Part shown: positions 36,460 through 44,946 of the stretch, in pieces | Layout of the letters: the number at the start of each line of letters is the position of its first letter | Position numbering within the stretch: position 1 is the stretch's first letter | NCBI GenBank assembly: GCA_944323825.1 | Contig: CALUTY010000003.1 | Coordinates: 152,334-216,333 of the forward strand | DNA length: 64,000 nt | Source of the DNA: an uncultured Bacteroidales bacterium | GTDB taxonomy: Bacteria > Bacteroidota > Bacteroidia > Bacteroidales > UBA932 | Reading direction: 5' to 3' | The notes under the pieces: model-generated | Told to the model about the DNA's origin: nothing | Databases searched by the model: none | The model's input: only the letters and a program-made list of their open reading frames with translations | Made by a program: the position numbers and the translations under genes

Positions 36460-37860
36460 ATGGATTCAATGGATAGAAAAGACATATCCCGCAGGGACTT
36501 TCTGAAGAGAATGGGAGCTGCCGGCCTTGCCACGGCAGGAGTGGCCGCCTGCGGAAAAGGCAGCGGAAACGCCTCCTCCACTGCTTCACAGACTGAACCT
36601 GAAGGCGAAATGACATACAGGACCAACCCTTCCACCGGAGACAGGGTGTCCCTGCTCGGCTTCGGAATGATGCGGCTTCCGTCTGTCGGAGGAAGGAGCG
36701 CAAGGGAAGGGAACGAGGAGATAGATCAGGAAATGGTAAACCGGATGGTGGACTACGCCATGGAACATGGCGTCAACTACTTCGACACGTCTCCCGCCTA
36801 CTGCCGCGGACTTTCTGAAAAAGCCACAGGAACAGCCCTCAGCAGACATCCCCGCGACAGCTATTTCATTGCCACAAAGCTGTCCAATTTCGCCCCTGCC
36901 ACATGGACATATGAAGGGGCAGTCCGGATGTACCGCAATTCCATGAAGGAGCTCCAGGTGGACTACATCGACTACCTGCTGCTGCACGGCATCGGAATGG
37001 ACGGCATGGAGGCCCTGCACAACAGATACCTTGACAACGGCATACTGGACTTCCTCCTGAAGGAAAGGGAGGCAGGACGCATCCGCAACCTCGGCTTTTC
37101 CTACCACGGGGACATCGAATGCTTCGACTGGCTGCTGGCAAGGCACGACATCTACAAATGGGACTTCGTGCAGATACAGCTCAACTATCTGGACTGGAAA
37201 TTCGCCAAGGCCATCAATCCGAGAAACACCGATGCGGAATACCTCTATAACGAACTTGCAAAAAGAAACATCCCTGCCGTCATCATGGAGCCCCTCCTCG
37301 GCGGCCGCCTCTCCAATGTCCCGGACAACATAGTGGCCCAGCTGAAGCAGCGTGAGCCCGAGCAGAGCGTAGCCTCATGGGCCTTCCGCTTCGCAGGAAG
37401 CTTCCCTGGAGTGATGACCGTCCTGAGCGGAATGACCCGCATGGAACATCTGCAGGACAACCTGCGCACCTACTCCCCTCTGAAGCCGCTCACTGAAGAG
37501 GAGTTCAATTTCCTGCAGGACACCGCCACACTGATGATGCAGTTCGACACCATACCTTGCAATGACTGCAAATACTGCATGCCTTGCCCTTACGGCATTG
37601 ACATCCCCGGTATCCTCCTGCACTATAACAAATGCCTCAACGAAGGCAATATCCCAGCCTCTTCCCGCAGCGAAGGCTACAGGAAAGCCCGCCGCGCCTT
37701 CCTCGTGGGCTATGACCGCAGTGTCCCGCGCCTGCGCCAGGCCAGCCGGTGCATCGGCTGCAACCAGTGTTCCCCGCACTGTCCCCAGCGCATCGACATC
37801 CCGGCAGAACTCCACCGCATCGACCATTATGTCGAACGCCTCAAGCAGGGCACACTCTGA
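36460..37860 (+). CDS. Tat-exported aldo/keto reductase lipoprotein with C-terminal ferredoxin domain
   Basis: 466 residues. The N terminus has a textbook Tat motif (SRRDFLKRMG, 10-19) and a lipobox ending at Cys31 (GVAAC), so the protein should be folded in the cytoplasm, exported and lipid-anchored. The aldo/keto reductase barrel keeps Asp109, Tyr114, Lys140 and His176. The C terminus carries cysteine groups CNDCKYCMPCP (from 367) and CIGCNQCSPHCP (from 431) for 4Fe-4S clusters. The natural cofactor in the periplasm is unclear because NADPH is absent there; the clusters suggest direct electron supply, possibly from the polyferredoxin gene just upstream. Confidence 0.85.
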   Translation: MDSMDRKDISRRDFLKRMGAAGLATAGVAACGKGSGNASSTASQTEPEGEMTYRTNPSTGDRVSLLGFGMMRLPSVGGRSAREGNEEIDQEMVNRMVDYAMEHGVNYFDTSPAYCRGLSEKATGTALSRHPRDSYFIATKLSNFAPATWTYEGAVRMYRNSMKELQVDYIDYLLLHGIGMDGMEALHNRYLDNGILDFLLKEREAGRIRNLGFSYHGDIECFDWLLARHDIYKWDFVQIQLNYLDWKFAKAINPRNTDAEYLYNELAKRNIPAVIMEPLLGGRLSNVPDNIVAQLKQREPEQSVASWAFRFAGSFPGVMTVLSGMTRMEHLQDNLRTYSPLKPLTEEEFNFLQDTATLMMQFDTIPCNDCKYCMPCPYGIDIPGILLHYNKCLNEGNIPASSRSEGYRKARRAFLVGYDRSVPRLRQASRCIGCNQCSPHCPQRIDIPAELHRIDHYVERLKQGTL

Positions 37861-37879
37861 CCCGCTGTCTGAAAGAATT

Positions 37880-37911
37880 TTTGAATTTTCAGAAAAAGAG
37901 GGGTATATTTA
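37880..37911 (+). promoter_or_regulatory. Promoter of the nitroreductase-like lipoprotein gene
   Basis: TTTG (37880-37883), exactly 20 nt, then TATATTTA (37904-37911), one mismatch from TAnnTTTG. The leader to the ATG at 37931 is short (about 15 nt). Confidence 0.55.
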
Positions 37912-37930
37912 GAGGATAAAATCCTGAAAG

Positions 37931-38575
37931 ATGAGACATTCAAAAATTTTCACAATTTCGGCGGCCATGCTGTGCTGCAGCATGCTGATGCCGGGATGCG
38001 GCAGGACGGAGGAAAAAGCCGCGGCGGAGAAATCCGTTTCAGAAACGGTCATTGAGACCATCATGTCACGCAGAAGCGTACGCAAGTACAAGCCACAGCC
38101 GGTGGGCAGGGACACGATGCAGACCATCCTGAACTGCGGCATCAACGCACCCAACGGAATGAACAGGCAGTCCTGGGAAGTCCGGGTGGTGGACAATCAG
38201 GAGTTCATAGCCGGAGCCACGGAAGCCTTCCTCAAGGAGAATCCGAAAATGGGAGAAGACCCTTCATTCGTGAACATGTTCAGAAACGCTCCGACGGTGG
38301 CATTCATCGCAAATGACCCATCCTACGGGATGTCGGCGATAGACTGTGGCCTGCTTGGGGAAAACATGATCCTCTCCGCATGGTCGATGGGCATCGGCTC
38401 ATGCTGCCTGGGCGGTCCTGCCGGATTCTTCAAGACACCTGCAGGAGCGGAATATCTGGAGCGGCTCGGCTTCTCCGAAGGCTATGAGCTGCTGTACTGC
38501 ATCGCTTTCGGCTACCCTGACGAGACTCCTGCTGCAAAACCTCGTAACGCGGAAAAGGTGAAGTTCATCGACTGA
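37931..38575 (+). CDS. Nitroreductase-family lipoprotein
   Basis: 214 residues. The N terminus is a lipoprotein signal with lipobox LMPGC (Cys23). The rest is a nitroreductase fold: R-R-S-V-R-K-Y-K-P (47-55) for FMN phosphate, NAPNGMNRQSWE (73-84), a central W-S-M-G-I-G-S-C-C and a C-terminal F-G-Y-P-D-E. Family members use FMN to reduce nitro compounds, quinones or similar. Export as a lipoprotein is unusual because FMN and NAD(P)H are mainly cytoplasmic. With the two genes before it, it suggests an extracytoplasmic reductase group. Confidence 0.82.
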   Translation: MRHSKIFTISAAMLCCSMLMPGCGRTEEKAAAEKSVSETVIETIMSRRSVRKYKPQPVGRDTMQTILNCGINAPNGMNRQSWEVRVVDNQEFIAGATEAFLKENPKMGEDPSFVNMFRNAPTVAFIANDPSYGMSAIDCGLLGENMILSAWSMGIGSCCLGGPAGFFKTPAGAEYLERLGFSEGYELLYCIAFGYPDETPAAKPRNAEKVKFID

Positions 38576-38593
38576 AATCCGCAGACCGGAAAT

Positions 38594-39217
38594 TCAAGCC
38601 TGCCTGTCCTGATCAATGCTCTTGAGGGACGGCAGGCTTATCTTGAAATGTACCGAGAGCACCCGGATGAGGAAAACGGCTATGGCGGCTGAAACCTGTA
38701 CTGCAATTGTGGGAAGGTTGAGCCACAGGCAGAAATAATACACAAGACCTCCGGCAAGACAGGCCATCGCATAGATGTCCTTGCGGAAAATGAGAGGGAC
38801 TTCATTGATGAAGATATCGCGGAACATCCCACCGGCGGCCCCGGTGATGGTGCCCATGATGACATTGACCCATACCGGATATCCGGCGGCGATGCTCTTT
38901 TCCACGCCTACGACAGTGAAGAGCGCGATGCCGACCGCATCAAAAATAAAGAATGTATTGTCCAGCCGGACGACATATTTCCTGAATATCAGCACAAAGA
39001 CAAGGGCGAGTCCCGTAATGACCACATAGGATGCCTGCTCCATCCAGAACGGGGTTACATCCAGCATGACATCCCTCAAAGTACCGCCTCCGACTGCCGT
39101 CACGAAACCCACCACATACGCCCCGAACCAGTCGAAATTCTTCGCTGCCGCCAGACGGATGCCGCTTATCGCAAATGCGAAAGTCCCTATATAGTCTATT
39201 ATATTGATGAATTCCAT
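38594..39217 (-). CDS. TRIC/UPF0126-type membrane channel protein
   Basis: 207 residues with seven likely membrane segments. Two copies of a glycine-rich G-G-x-x-R-D motif are present (AVGGGTLRDV near 45 and GAAGGMFRDI near 130), the signature of the YicG/UPF0126 tandem repeat related to trimeric intracellular cation channels. The bacterial role is not settled (cation channel or small-solute transport). It is convergent with the nitroreductase gene and divergent from the small secreted protein at 39344. Confidence 0.88.
   Translation of the reverse strand: MEFINIIDYIGTFAFAISGIRLAAAKNFDWFGAYVVGFVTAVGGGTLRDVMLDVTPFWMEQASYVVITGLALVFVLIFRKYVVRLDNTFFIFDAVGIALFTVVGVEKSIAAGYPVWVNVIMGTITGAAGGMFRDIFINEVPLIFRKDIYAMACLAGGLVYYFCLWLNLPTIAVQVSAAIAVFLIRVLSVHFKISLPSLKSIDQDRQA
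38596..38639 (+). terminator. Stem-loop after the nitroreductase gene
   Basis: AAGCCTGCC-T-GTCC (38596-38609) pairs with GGACGGCAGGCTT (38627-38639) with one bulged base. It lies 20 nt after the stop at 38575 and overlaps the last codons of the convergent TRIC gene. Only a short T tract follows. Confidence 0.35.
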
Positions 39218-39251
39218 AATGAATCAATGCCTTTCGGCCGGTTTTGGGGCG

Positions 39252-39259
39252 CAAAAATA
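39252..39259 (-). promoter_or_regulatory. -7 box of the TRIC-type gene
   Basis: The minus strand reads TATTTTTG, an exact TAnnTTTG match 35 nt before the ATG at 39217. No TTTG at -33. Confidence 0.45.
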
Positions 39260-39311
39260 GCAAAATAATGCCTTTCGGGACGAAAAATGATGTGATTTTT
39301 CATTTTTTATG

Positions 39312-39319
39312 TAAATTTG
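39312..39319 (+). promoter_or_regulatory. -7 box of the small secreted-protein gene
   Basis: TAAATTTG, an exact TAnnTTTG match 25 nt before the ATG at 39344. It places the start downstream of an earlier in-frame codon at 39317. Confidence 0.45.
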
Positions 39320-39343
39320 CGCCCGTTTTTCAGAGAAGATGCA

Positions 39344-39730
39344 ATGCACAGGATATCTCATCATATCACTTTCTGTCTGCTCACTGCCGTGATTCTGGGC
39401 GGCTTGGCAGCGCATCTTGCATATGGTGAGAAGATCTGCGGAAGCATTGCGGACAGGGAGGACGAGGTTCCGATGTTCATCTGCAGGACCGCAGTCAGCA
39501 CTTTCATTCCTGTCCAGGAAGAAAACATGGAACTCACATCCACGGTGATGATTTTCACAGGCATGCCGCAGAATGCCCAGAGGACTCCCGACATCCAGGG
39601 GATATGGCAACATCTTTCGGCCGTATCCGGAACAAAAAATCCTTCAAACAGACACTGTCCGGACATAAGTGACTCCTGTCCGAGAATGGCGGACTATTTC
39701 GTGTTCGCCCTTGGACGCATCCTTGTCTGA
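39344..39730 (+). CDS. Small secreted protein of unknown function
   Basis: 128 residues. The N terminus looks like a signal peptide (HRISHHITFCLLTAVILGG, cut expected after Ala-Tyr-Gly near residue 28). The mature part has four or five cysteines, including C-G-S and S-C-P, and no recognised domain. I support it from its own -7 box and signal peptide; coding potential is moderate. It stands alone between TRIC and nuoA, and the 109-bp gap to nuoA shows no good promoter. Confidence 0.5.
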   Translation: MHRISHHITFCLLTAVILGGLAAHLAYGEKICGSIADREDEVPMFICRTAVSTFIPVQEENMELTSTVMIFTGMPQNAQRTPDIQGIWQHLSAVSGTKNPSNRHCPDISDSCPRMADYFVFALGRILV

Positions 39731-39839
39731 CAGAGACATCCGGTGATGCCGGGCGCGGTGTCCATGCGCGGCATGGGCAGAGTGCGCATTTTCCGTCAGG
39801 AAAACTTCCAAATGACATAACGACTTAAATTCCAAAGTC

Positions 39840-40190
39840 ATGAATTTCATATTGCTGATAGTTGTAATACTTATAGCCGTCATAATGGTGGCTGCCGCAG
39901 TGGGAATAGCAAAGGCTATTGCCCCGAGGTCCTACAACCCGCAGAAAAGCGAGCCTTACGAATGCGGAATTCCGACCAGGGGAAAGTCCTGGATGCAGTT
40001 CAAGGTGGGATACTATCTCTTCGCCATCCTCTTCCTGATGTTCGATGTGGAGACGGTCTTCCTCTTCGCATGGGCTGTCGTAGTGCAGGATCTGGGCATC
40101 TTCGGCCTCGCCAGCGTCCTGTTTTTCCTGCTCATCCTCGTGCTCGGGCTTGCATATGCATGGAGGAAAGGTGCCCTCGAATGGAAATAG
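39840..40190 (+). CDS. nuoA: NADH-quinone oxidoreductase subunit A
   Basis: 116 residues, three membrane helices. The loop has the conserved K-S-E-P-Y-E-C-G-I-P motif (39-48), which lines the quinone entry region of complex I. It is the first gene of the nuo operon. No clear promoter match was found in the 109-bp gap upstream. Confidence 0.95.
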   Translation: MNFILLIVVILIAVIMVAAAVGIAKAIAPRSYNPQKSEPYECGIPTRGKSWMQFKVGYYLFAILFLMFDVETVFLFAWAVVVQDLGIFGLASVLFFLLILVLGLAYAWRKGALEWK

Positions 40191-40235
40191 CGGCAGGAAG
40201 GGCTGAATGACATGCATTAACGGAAAAAATCATTG

Positions 40236-40889
40236 ATGATGAAGAGAAATGTCAATATAAAGTCGATGAAATATGAGGATTTCAACGACAACGAATACAT
40301 CGAACAGATGCTGAAGGAGCTACGCGACAACGGGACAAATGTGGTGGTGGGCTGCCTCGACGATGTGATCGAGTGGGGACGCAGCAACAGCCTGTGGCCG
40401 CTCACATTCGCAACCAGCTGCTGCGGCATCGAATTCATGGCCATAGGGGCGGCAAGGCACGACTTCGCCAGATTCGGTTTTGAAGTGGCAAGATCATCCC
40501 CGCGCCAGGCGGATTTCATCATGGTGGCAGGAACCATCACACACAAGATGGCGCCTGTCCTCAAGCGTCTCTATGACCAGATGGCCGACCCGAAATATGT
40601 CATAGCCACCGGAGGCTGCGCCATAAGCGGAGGTCCGTTCAAAAAGTCATACCATGTGGTGGACGGAGTGGACAAGATCATCCCTGTGGACGTGTACATT
40701 CCGGGATGCCCGCCAAGGCCGGAAGCCATGCTCTACGGTCTGATGCAGCTGCAGCGGAAGGTGAAGGCACAGAGGTTTCTCGGAGGCCTGAACAAGGGCA
40801 TAAGTGAAAAGGAATACGAAAGGCTCATGAGGGAAGACACCAACAAGGCCGAGGATTACAGCGAATACGACGAATCAGGACTGGCATAA
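40236..40889 (+). CDS. nuoB: NADH-quinone oxidoreductase subunit B
   Basis: 217 residues from the ATG at 40236 (40266 also possible). N2 cluster ligands are visible: TSCCGIEFM (Cys62 and Cys63), GGCAISGG and PGCPPRPEA. This peripheral subunit holds the terminal 4Fe-4S cluster that reduces quinone. It follows nuoA by 45 nt. Confidence 0.95.
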   Translation: MMKRNVNIKSMKYEDFNDNEYIEQMLKELRDNGTNVVVGCLDDVIEWGRSNSLWPLTFATSCCGIEFMAIGAARHDFARFGFEVARSSPRQADFIMVAGTITHKMAPVLKRLYDQMADPKYVIATGGCAISGGPFKKSYHVVDGVDKIIPVDVYIPGCPPRPEAMLYGLMQLQRKVKAQRFLGGLNKGISEKEYERLMREDTNKAEDYSEYDESGLA

Positions 40890-40901
40890 AGACGGATTGA
40901 T

Positions 40902-42530
40902 ATGGAGAACAGAATCGACATGAAAGAAAAGATTGCCGCCATGAAGCCATCCGCAGTATGGTCGGAGGCAGGGGACGGCATGTTCAGGGTGCCGGCAACA
41001 TCCTTCAGGAGCCTTGCCGAAAAGCTCAGGCATGAGGAAGGATTCGATTTTCTGCGCAGCCTCACCGGAATGGACTGGGGCGAAGAAGGACTCGGCTGCG
41101 TATATCACCTTGAAAATACATCCACTGGAGAGAATGTGGTGCTTGCCGCCATTGACCCGGACCGGGAAAATGCCGGAATTCCGTCTGTCCATGACCTGTG
41201 GAAGGGAGCGGACTTCAATGAAAGGGAAGCATATGATTTCTTCGGGATCAAGTTCCTGGGACATCCTGACCTGCGCAGACTGTTCCTCAGGGATGACTGG
41301 AAAGGACATCCGCTCCGCAAGGACTATGACAGCTCGCTGAATCCTCTGAACATGGAAAACGAGGAGACATCCAATGATGCACCGAGCTATGAAATGACAA
41401 AGGACGGCAGCTATATTCTCAAAAGGCATCCGCTTTTCGAGGACCAGGAGTATGTGATAAACATAGGCCCGCAGCATCCGGCGACCCACGGGGTCCTAAG
41501 ATTCCTCGTTTCTCTCGAAGGAGAGACCATCAAGAAGATAGACGTGCACAGCGGATATATCCACAGGGGCATAGAAAAATTATGTGAATCCCTCACTTAT
41601 CCGCAGACTCTCGGATTCACTGACAGGCTGGATTATCTTGGAGCAATGCAGAACCGCCACGCCCTCTGCGCCTGCATAGAAAAGGCAATGGGACTGGAGG
41701 TGTCCGAAAGAATCCAGTGCATAAGGACCATAATGGACGAGCTGCAGAGGATAGACTCCCATCTCCTTTTCGTCTCCTGCCTCTGCCAGGACATGGGTGC
41801 CCTGACAGTGTTCTTCTTCGGATTCAGGGACAGGGAAAAGGTGCTCGACATCCTCGAACAGACCACCGGAGGCAGGCTCATCCAGACATACAATACCATC
41901 GGAGGAGTACAGGCCGACATACATCCGGAATTCGTAAAGAAAGTCAAGGAGTTCATAAAGTACATGCGTCCAAAGCTCAATGAATACCATGAGGTGTTCA
42001 CCGGCAATGTGATTGCAAGGCAGAGGCTCATCGGCACCGGAGTGCTTTCGCGTGAGGATGCCATATCATTCGGAGCCACCGGAGGCACCGGAAGGGCATC
42101 AGGATGGGCCTGCGATGTGCGCAAGAGGCATCCGTACGCCATGTACGGAAAGGTGGACTTCAAGGAGATCGTCCTCCACAACGGAGACTGCTTCGACCGC
42201 TACATGGTGAGGATGCTGGAAATAGAACAGAGCCTCAACATCATCGAGCAGCTCATAGACAACATCCCGGAAGGAGAATGGCAGATGAAGGTGAAGCCTG
42301 TCATCAAGCTCCCTGAAGGAAGCTGGTATACCGCCGTTGAAGGAAGCCGTGGAGAGTTCGGGGTATATATAGAAAGCCGTGGAGACAAGTCCCCTTACAG
42401 GATGAAGTTCCGGTCCACAGGCCTTCCTCTCGTCTCCTGCATAGACACCATTTCAAGGAATGCCAAGATAGCCGACCTCATAGCCATTGGCGGTACCCTT
42501 GACTATGTTGTCCCTGACATTGACAGATAA
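40902..42530 (+). CDS. nuoCD: NADH-quinone oxidoreductase subunits C and D, fused
   Basis: 542 residues. The NuoC part (about 1-165) has the ERE-x-YDF-x-G motif and L-R-R-L-F-L; the NuoD part (about 180-542) starts near I-N-I-G-P-Q-H-P-A-T-H-G and ends with the V-P-D-I-D-R tail. The two form the hydrogenase-like quinone pocket. The fusion is known from Bacteroidota and enterobacteria. It is 12 nt after nuoB. Confidence 0.95.
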   Translation: MENRIDMKEKIAAMKPSAVWSEAGDGMFRVPATSFRSLAEKLRHEEGFDFLRSLTGMDWGEEGLGCVYHLENTSTGENVVLAAIDPDRENAGIPSVHDLWKGADFNEREAYDFFGIKFLGHPDLRRLFLRDDWKGHPLRKDYDSSLNPLNMENEETSNDAPSYEMTKDGSYILKRHPLFEDQEYVINIGPQHPATHGVLRFLVSLEGETIKKIDVHSGYIHRGIEKLCESLTYPQTLGFTDRLDYLGAMQNRHALCACIEKAMGLEVSERIQCIRTIMDELQRIDSHLLFVSCLCQDMGALTVFFFGFRDREKVLDILEQTTGGRLIQTYNTIGGVQADIHPEFVKKVKEFIKYMRPKLNEYHEVFTGNVIARQRLIGTGVLSREDAISFGATGGTGRASGWACDVRKRHPYAMYGKVDFKEIVLHNGDCFDRYMVRMLEIEQSLNIIEQLIDNIPEGEWQMKVKPVIKLPEGSWYTAVEGSRGEFGVYIESRGDKSPYRMKFRSTGLPLVSCIDTISRNAKIADLIAIGGTLDYVVPDIDR

Positions 42531-42562
42531 CAGAGTAATCCATATTTAAAGCACCGGCGTTT

Positions 42563-43639
42563 ATGTTTGATTTCGGTATAGTTACAAACTGGATACATAC
42601 ACAGCTGACCTCCGTGATGCCGGATGGTCTCGCAATTTTTCTGGAATGCCTCATGATAGGCATCTGTCTCCTGCTGCTGTATGTCATCATAGCGATCATC
42701 ATGATCTACATGGAGCGCAAGGTATGCGCAGCATTCCAGTGCCGTCTGGGCCCGACGAGGGTAGGACCGTGGGGAAGCATACAGGTCATCTGCGACGTGT
42801 TCAAGATGCTGACAAAGGAGATAATCACCATAAGGCACTCGGACAAGTTTCTCTATAACCTCGCCCCATATATGGTAATCCTGGCTTCAGTCATGGCATT
42901 TGCGTGCATCCCGATAAGCCGCGGAATGGAAATCCTTGACTTCAATGTGGGGATACTCTTCTTCATGGCGGCATCCTCCATCGGAATAGTCGGGATCCTG
43001 CTGGCGGGCTGGAGTTCGAACAGCAAGTATTCCCTCATCGGGGCAATGCGCAGCGGCGCACAGATGATCAGCTACGAGCTTTCCGTAGGACTCTCCATAC
43101 TCACGATAGTGGTTCTCACTGACACGATGCAGTTCTCGGAGATAGTGATGCGCCAGGCTGACGGATGGTTCATATTCAAGGGACACATCCCTGCAGTCAT
43201 CGCATTCGTGATATATCTCATTGCAGGCAATGCGGAAGTGAACCGCGGCCCATTCGACCTTCCCGAAGCGGAATCCGAGCTGACCGCAGGCTACCACACG
43301 GAATATTCCGGCATGCACTTCGGCCTGTTCTATGTGGCAGAATTCGTGAACCTCTTCATCATATCCGGCATTGCCGCCACCATCTTCCTCGGAGGATGGA
43401 TGCCGCTCCACATCCCAGGCTGGGACGGGTTCAATGCGGTGATGGACTGGATTCCGGGATTCATCTGGTTCTTTGCAAAGGCATTCTTCATCGTATGGCT
43501 GCTCATGTGGATCAAATGGACATTCCCGAGACTCAGGATCGACCAGATACTTACTCTCGAATGGAAGTATCTCGTCCCGATAGGGCTGCTCAACCTGCTC
43601 CTGATGGTAATTGTTGTAGTATTCAAATTGCATTTTTAA
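42563..43639 (+). CDS. nuoH: NADH-quinone oxidoreductase subunit H
   Basis: 358 residues, about eight membrane helices. Conserved M-E-R-K and L-G-P-T-R-V-G loop (about 48-66), N-R-G-P-F-D-L-P-E-A-E-S-E-L, and a C-terminal F-P-R-L-R. It joins the quinone site to the proton-pumping arm. Confidence 0.95.
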   Translation: MFDFGIVTNWIHTQLTSVMPDGLAIFLECLMIGICLLLLYVIIAIIMIYMERKVCAAFQCRLGPTRVGPWGSIQVICDVFKMLTKEIITIRHSDKFLYNLAPYMVILASVMAFACIPISRGMEILDFNVGILFFMAASSIGIVGILLAGWSSNSKYSLIGAMRSGAQMISYELSVGLSILTIVVLTDTMQFSEIVMRQADGWFIFKGHIPAVIAFVIYLIAGNAEVNRGPFDLPEAESELTAGYHTEYSGMHFGLFYVAEFVNLFIISGIAATIFLGGWMPLHIPGWDGFNAVMDWIPGFIWFFAKAFFIVWLLMWIKWTFPRLRIDQILTLEWKYLVPIGLLNLLLMVIVVVFKLHF

Positions 43640-43642
43640 GTC

Positions 43643-44089
43643 ATGGTCAAATATATTAAAGGTCTTTTTCGCGGTATCGGCTCGCTCCTGACCGGAATGA
43701 AGGTAACCTTCGTGGAATATTTCACACCGAAGGTGACGCAACAGTATCCGGAGAACAGGGCGGAGCTGAAGATGTTCGACAGGTTCTGCGGAGAACTCAC
43801 GATGCCGCATGACGAAAACGGGAACAACAGATGCATAGCCTGCGGGCTCTGCCAGATGGCATGCCCGAACAACACCATCAGGATCACTTCTGAAATGGTC
43901 GAGGACCCGGAAACGGGAAAGAAGAAGAAACGCCTTGTGAAATACGAATACGACCTCGGCTCATGCATGTTCTGCCACCTGTGCGTGAATGCCTGTCCGC
44001 ATGATGCGATAAGGTTCTCCACGAACTTTGAACATGCAGTATTCACAAGAAGCAAACTTGTCAAAACACTGAACAAACAACAGTCATGA
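43643..44089 (+). CDS. nuoI: NADH-quinone oxidoreductase subunit I
   Basis: 148 residues. Two 4Fe-4S motifs: CIACGLCQMACP (64-75) and CMFCHLCVNACP. They carry electrons to NuoB. With NuoEFG absent from the operon, NuoI is the probable entry point for a ferredoxin donor. Its stop overlaps the nuoJ start by four bases. Confidence 0.94.
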   Translation: MVKYIKGLFRGIGSLLTGMKVTFVEYFTPKVTQQYPENRAELKMFDRFCGELTMPHDENGNNRCIACGLCQMACPNNTIRITSEMVEDPETGKKKKRLVKYEYDLGSCMFCHLCVNACPHDAIRFSTNFEHAVFTRSKLVKTLNKQQS

Positions 44090-44595
44090 ACATAACCCTT
44101 GATCTGATAGTATTTGCCGTACTCGCCCTGTTCATTGTGGCGAATTCGATACTGGCCGTCACCACCAAGCGCATATTGAGGGCGGCCACCTACCTGCTCT
44201 TCGTGCTCTTCGGCACTGCAGGAATCTATTTCCAGCTCAACTACTCCTTCCTCGGAGCGGTCCAGCTGCTGATCTACGCAGGAGGCATCACGGTGCTCTA
44301 TGTGTTCTCCATCCTGCTGACCTCCAGCGAGGGTGACCAGGCCGAGAAGCTGAAGAAAGGCAAGTTCTTCGCCGGACTCATAGCCACGCTTGCAGCCCTG
44401 GGCATCTGCCTGTTCGTGATGCTCAAGCACAAGTTCCTGGGCCAGGTGTTCGAGCACGGGGAACTGCCCGTCAAGGAAATAGGCCATACCCTGATGAGCA
44501 TGGACAAATACGGATATGTCCTCCCGTTCGAGGTGATAAGCGTGCTGCTGCTAGCCTGCATAATAGGAGGAATAATGATAGCCAGAAAACGATAA
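44086..44595 (+). CDS. nuoJ: NADH-quinone oxidoreductase subunit J
   Basis: 169 residues, five membrane helices. Typical A-A-T-Y-L and Y-A-G-G-I-T-V-L-Y-V-F motifs in the second and third helices. The ATG overlaps nuoI (ATGA), implying coupled translation. Confidence 0.94.
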   Translation: MNITLDLIVFAVLALFIVANSILAVTTKRILRAATYLLFVLFGTAGIYFQLNYSFLGAVQLLIYAGGITVLYVFSILLTSSEGDQAEKLKKGKFFAGLIATLAALGICLFVMLKHKFLGQVFEHGELPVKEIGHTLMSMDKYGYVLPFEVISVLLLACIIGGIMIARKR

Positions 44596-44607
44596 AACAG
44601 GATTGCC

Positions 44608-44916
44608 ATGATACAGATGGAATATTATCTGATAGTCTCCACAATAATGATGTTCGCGGGAATCTACGGATTCTTCACGCGCCGCAACCTGCTTGCCATG
44701 CTCATCTCGGTGGAGCTGATACTCAACTCAGTGGACATCAATTTCGTGGTTTTCAACCGCTTCCTCTTTCCGGGGCAGCTTGAGGGCTTCTTCTTCTCGC
44801 TCTTTGCCATAGGGATAAGCGCTGCGGAAACTGCTGTGGCCATAGCCATCATCATCAACATCTACCGCAACATGCGCAACATCCAGGTCAAAAACCTTGA
44901 CAAGATGAAATGGTAG
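44608..44916 (+). CDS. nuoK: NADH-quinone oxidoreductase subunit K
   Basis: 102 residues, three membrane helices. It has the conserved glutamates in S-V-E-L-I-L-N-S-V and in the third helix (A-A-E-T-A-V). An internal ATG at 44614 is an alternative start. Confidence 0.94.
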   Translation: MIQMEYYLIVSTIMMFAGIYGFFTRRNLLAMLISVELILNSVDINFVVFNRFLFPGQLEGFFFSLFAIGISAAETAVAIAIIINIYRNMRNIQVKNLDKMKW

Positions 44917-44946
44917 GCAAGTCATAACATTATCGGACAGACAATT

